Source of the DNA: Thalassospira povalilytica
Lineage (GTDB): Bacteria; Pseudomonadota; Alphaproteobacteria; Rhodospirillales; Thalassospiraceae
Direction of reading: 5' to 3'
Length of the DNA: 64,000 nt
NCBI RefSeq assembly: GCF_002844235.1
Contig: NZ_PGTS01000005.1
Span: 310,001 to 374,000 of the forward strand
The notes below the pieces were generated by a model. That model was given only the letters and a program-made list of their open reading frames with translations. It made no database searches and was not told the origin of the DNA. This document shows positions 62,451 to 64,000 of this stretch, piece after piece (position 1 is the stretch's first letter; each line of letters opens with the position of its first letter). The translations under genes and the position numbers were made by a program.

Positions 62451-64000
62451 ATGTCACTGACCCAGGCACTCAATACTGCGATTTCCGGCCTCAACACGGC
62501 CCAGGCACGCATTGCCATCACGTCTTCGAACATTTCGAACGTGAATACCGAAGGCTATTCCAAAAAGATTGCCGGGCAGGAAACCCTGACACTCGATGGC
62601 ACGGGTGCCGGATCCCAGATCGCCGACATCTATCGCAACGTCAATGAAGGCCTTCTGCGCGAAGTTCGCGGTGAACTGGGCAAAGCCGGTCGCGAAGAAG
62701 CGCGCTACGAGTTTTTCCAGCGTGTCCAGACGCTGTTTGGCACGGTTCAGTCTGATGCAGCGATCAGTCAGCGCATCAACGATCTTGCCGATGCGTTTGA
62801 ACAGCTTGGCGTCACCCCGGACCAGAACTCCCCCCGGATCGAGGCCATCGAAAGCGCCATTCAGGTTGTTGAATCCTTCGAGAAACTGTCAAGTCAGCTT
62901 CAGGATATGCGCGATGACATCGACGACCAGATTACGGACGAGGTCAATTCCGCCAATACGCTGCTCAGTCAGATTGCCGATCTGAATACCGGCATCATCC
63001 GCCTCAAGAACCTTGGGCAGCCGACCACCGAGCTTGAAGACCAGCGCGACCAGAAACTCAACGCGCTATCCAAGATCATTGACATCACCACGTTTAGCCG
63101 CAGCGACGGTTCGATGGTGATTTATTCGGCTGCGGGTGCAAATACCCTGCTTGATCGCACGCCCAACAAACTGACCTTTACCCAAACGGCCGGCTTCGAA
63201 CCTGGAACCGGTGGTTCTGGTATCACCCTAAATGGTGAAGACATCACGGACACCCTGCGCACCGGTACGCTGAAGGGCCTGTTTGAAATGCGTGATTCTG
63301 AAATCCCGGCAATCAACGATCAGGTGAACGAACTTGCCGGCGAATTGCGCGATGCCCTGAATGAAGAGCATAACAAAGGCACCGCATTCCCGCCCCCGGC
63401 CAACCTTTCCGGTAACCGTATCGTCGCAGCCAGTGATCCGCTGACTGCAACCGGTGCGTTTCGTGTGGCGGCACTGGATGCCGACGGGCAGCTTGTCGCA
63501 AGTGACAGCTGGGCCGATATCGCATTGCCGACGACCCCGGCGACGGTTCAGGGCATTGTTGATGCCATTAACAACTCTGATGCAGGCAGCTATCTGACGG
63601 CGTCGCTGATTGACAACAAGCTTGTCATCGAAGGCACAGATGGCAACCGTGTTGCCATCAACGAAATGGACAGTCAGATCACCACCGGTGACGGTCGCAA
63701 ACAGGGCATGTCGCACTATTTCGGCCTGAACGACTTTATCGCGACCGTCAAGCAGTCGGACACCATTACGACGTCCGCACAACGCAGTTCGACCGACGCG
63801 CTGAATATTACGGCCAATTCCTTTACGATCTCGGCAGGGTCCGGCGTGCTGGTTGGCGGGGTCACCGTCAATTACACGGCAACAGATTCCCTTGAAGACA
63901 TCCGTGACAATATCCGTACGGCCCTGCAGGGGGCCGGCATGACCGTCGCGGATTCAGAGTCTACAGCCTTTATCGTCGAGGATGGTGATCGCTATCGTCT
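62451..64000 (+). CDS. flgK: Flagellar hook-associated protein FlgK (cut by right window edge)
   Basis: The frame is open from the ATG at 62451 to the window end (about 516 codons). The start MSLTQALNTAISGLNTAQAR and SSNISNVNTEGYSKK is the FlgK junction-protein N-terminus; AAGG lies upstream. The middle contains IADLNTGIIRLKNLGQPTTE and EDQRDQKLNALSKIIDITT (shortened). The C-terminal part lies outside. Confidence 0.95.
   Translation, partial: MSLTQALNTAISGLNTAQARIAITSSNISNVNTEGYSKKIAGQETLTLDGTGAGSQIADIYRNVNEGLLREVRGELGKAGREEARYEFFQRVQTLFGTVQSDAAISQRINDLADAFEQLGVTPDQNSPRIEAIESAIQVVESFEKLSSQLQDMRDDIDDQITDEVNSANTLLSQIADLNTGIIRLKNLGQPTTELEDQRDQKLNALSKIIDITTFSRSDGSMVIYSAAGANTLLDRTPNKLTFTQTAGFEPGTGGSGITLNGEDITDTLRTGTLKGLFEMRDSEIPAINDQVNELAGELRDALNEEHNKGTAFPPPANLSGNRIVAASDPLTATGAFRVAALDADGQLVASDSWADIALPTTPATVQGIVDAINNSDAGSYLTASLIDNKLVIEGTDGNRVAINEMDSQITTGDGRKQGMSHYFGLNDFIATVKQSDTITTSAQRSSTDALNITANSFTISAGSGVLVGGVTVNYTATDSLEDIRDNIRTALQGAGMTVADSESTAFIVEDGDRYR

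Overview
The window comes from a motile alphaproteobacterium. The evidence is an alphaproteobacterial set of CckA, FliX, CsrA and short FlgJ, an alphaproteobacterial LexA box (GTTC-N7-GTTC) at recA, DksA with a degenerate zinc finger, and GC of roughly the mid-50s percent. The gene content resembles marine Rhodospirillales such as Thalassospira; that genus is an inference from protein style, not a database match. I saw no rRNA, tRNA, insertion sequence, prophage or CRISPR array.

Layout, left half. 1-7 kb: a TetR regulator (cut by the window edge) diverges from a spermidine/putrescine-type ABC transporter (binding protein, two permeases, ATPase) co-transcribed with a metallo-beta-lactamase-fold hydrolase and an aldehyde dehydrogenase. 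Two matching palindromes flank or overlap a TTGACT-N17-CAATAT promoter between them. 7-13 kb: a TPR protein, an MFS exporter with a second TetR regulator, a DUF2254 membrane protein and an AraC/GyrI-like regulator. 13-21 kb: an Lrp/AsnC regulator divergent from a DMT transporter, alaS, a GNAT enzyme, two entericidin-like lipoproteins and a DUF1328 mini-protein (too short for ordinary ORF calling), an alpha/beta hydrolase divergent from a membrane-anchored AraC regulator, and a NIPSNAP protein. 21-25 kb: recA with its SOS box, then nikR divergent from a DUF4198/NikK-like and NikL-like pair across a GTATGA...TCATAC operator. 25-31 kb: transporters, a PH-domain protein and two tandem solute-binding-like proteins. 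31-34 kb: the hybrid kinase CckA.

Right half (34-64 kb). This is a large flagellar and chemotaxis island: an MCP fused to a PilZ domain; flgB-flgC-fliE and fliQ-fliR-flhB; csrA; an FlhB C-domain paralogue with an unknown helical protein; fliO-fliP; a cheY-cheZ operon continuing into two MotB-like proteins, a very large secreted AMIN-like/TPR protein and a Sel1-repeat protein; fliL-fliM-DUF6468-motE; flgF-flgG-flgA-flgH; dksA; fliX; and flgI-flgJ-flgN-like-flgK (flgK cut by the right edge). I found seven sequences with the sigma-54 -24/-12 architecture (GG-N10-GC) ahead of flgB, fliQ, fliO, fliL, flgF, flgH and flgI. Together with FliX this suggests Caulobacter-style class II/III control by RpoN and an enhancer-binding protein encoded elsewhere.

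The most novel-looking items are: (i) the CheY-CheZ-MotB-like(2)-AMIN/TPR-Sel1 operon, which looks like a flagellar-motor or stator accessory module; (ii) a family of intergenic short tandem arrays, four of them in a strict 7-bp phase with drifting unit sequence; (iii) an apparently transporter-less NikR-controlled pair of periplasmic proteins whose predicted mature N-termini both begin with histidine.
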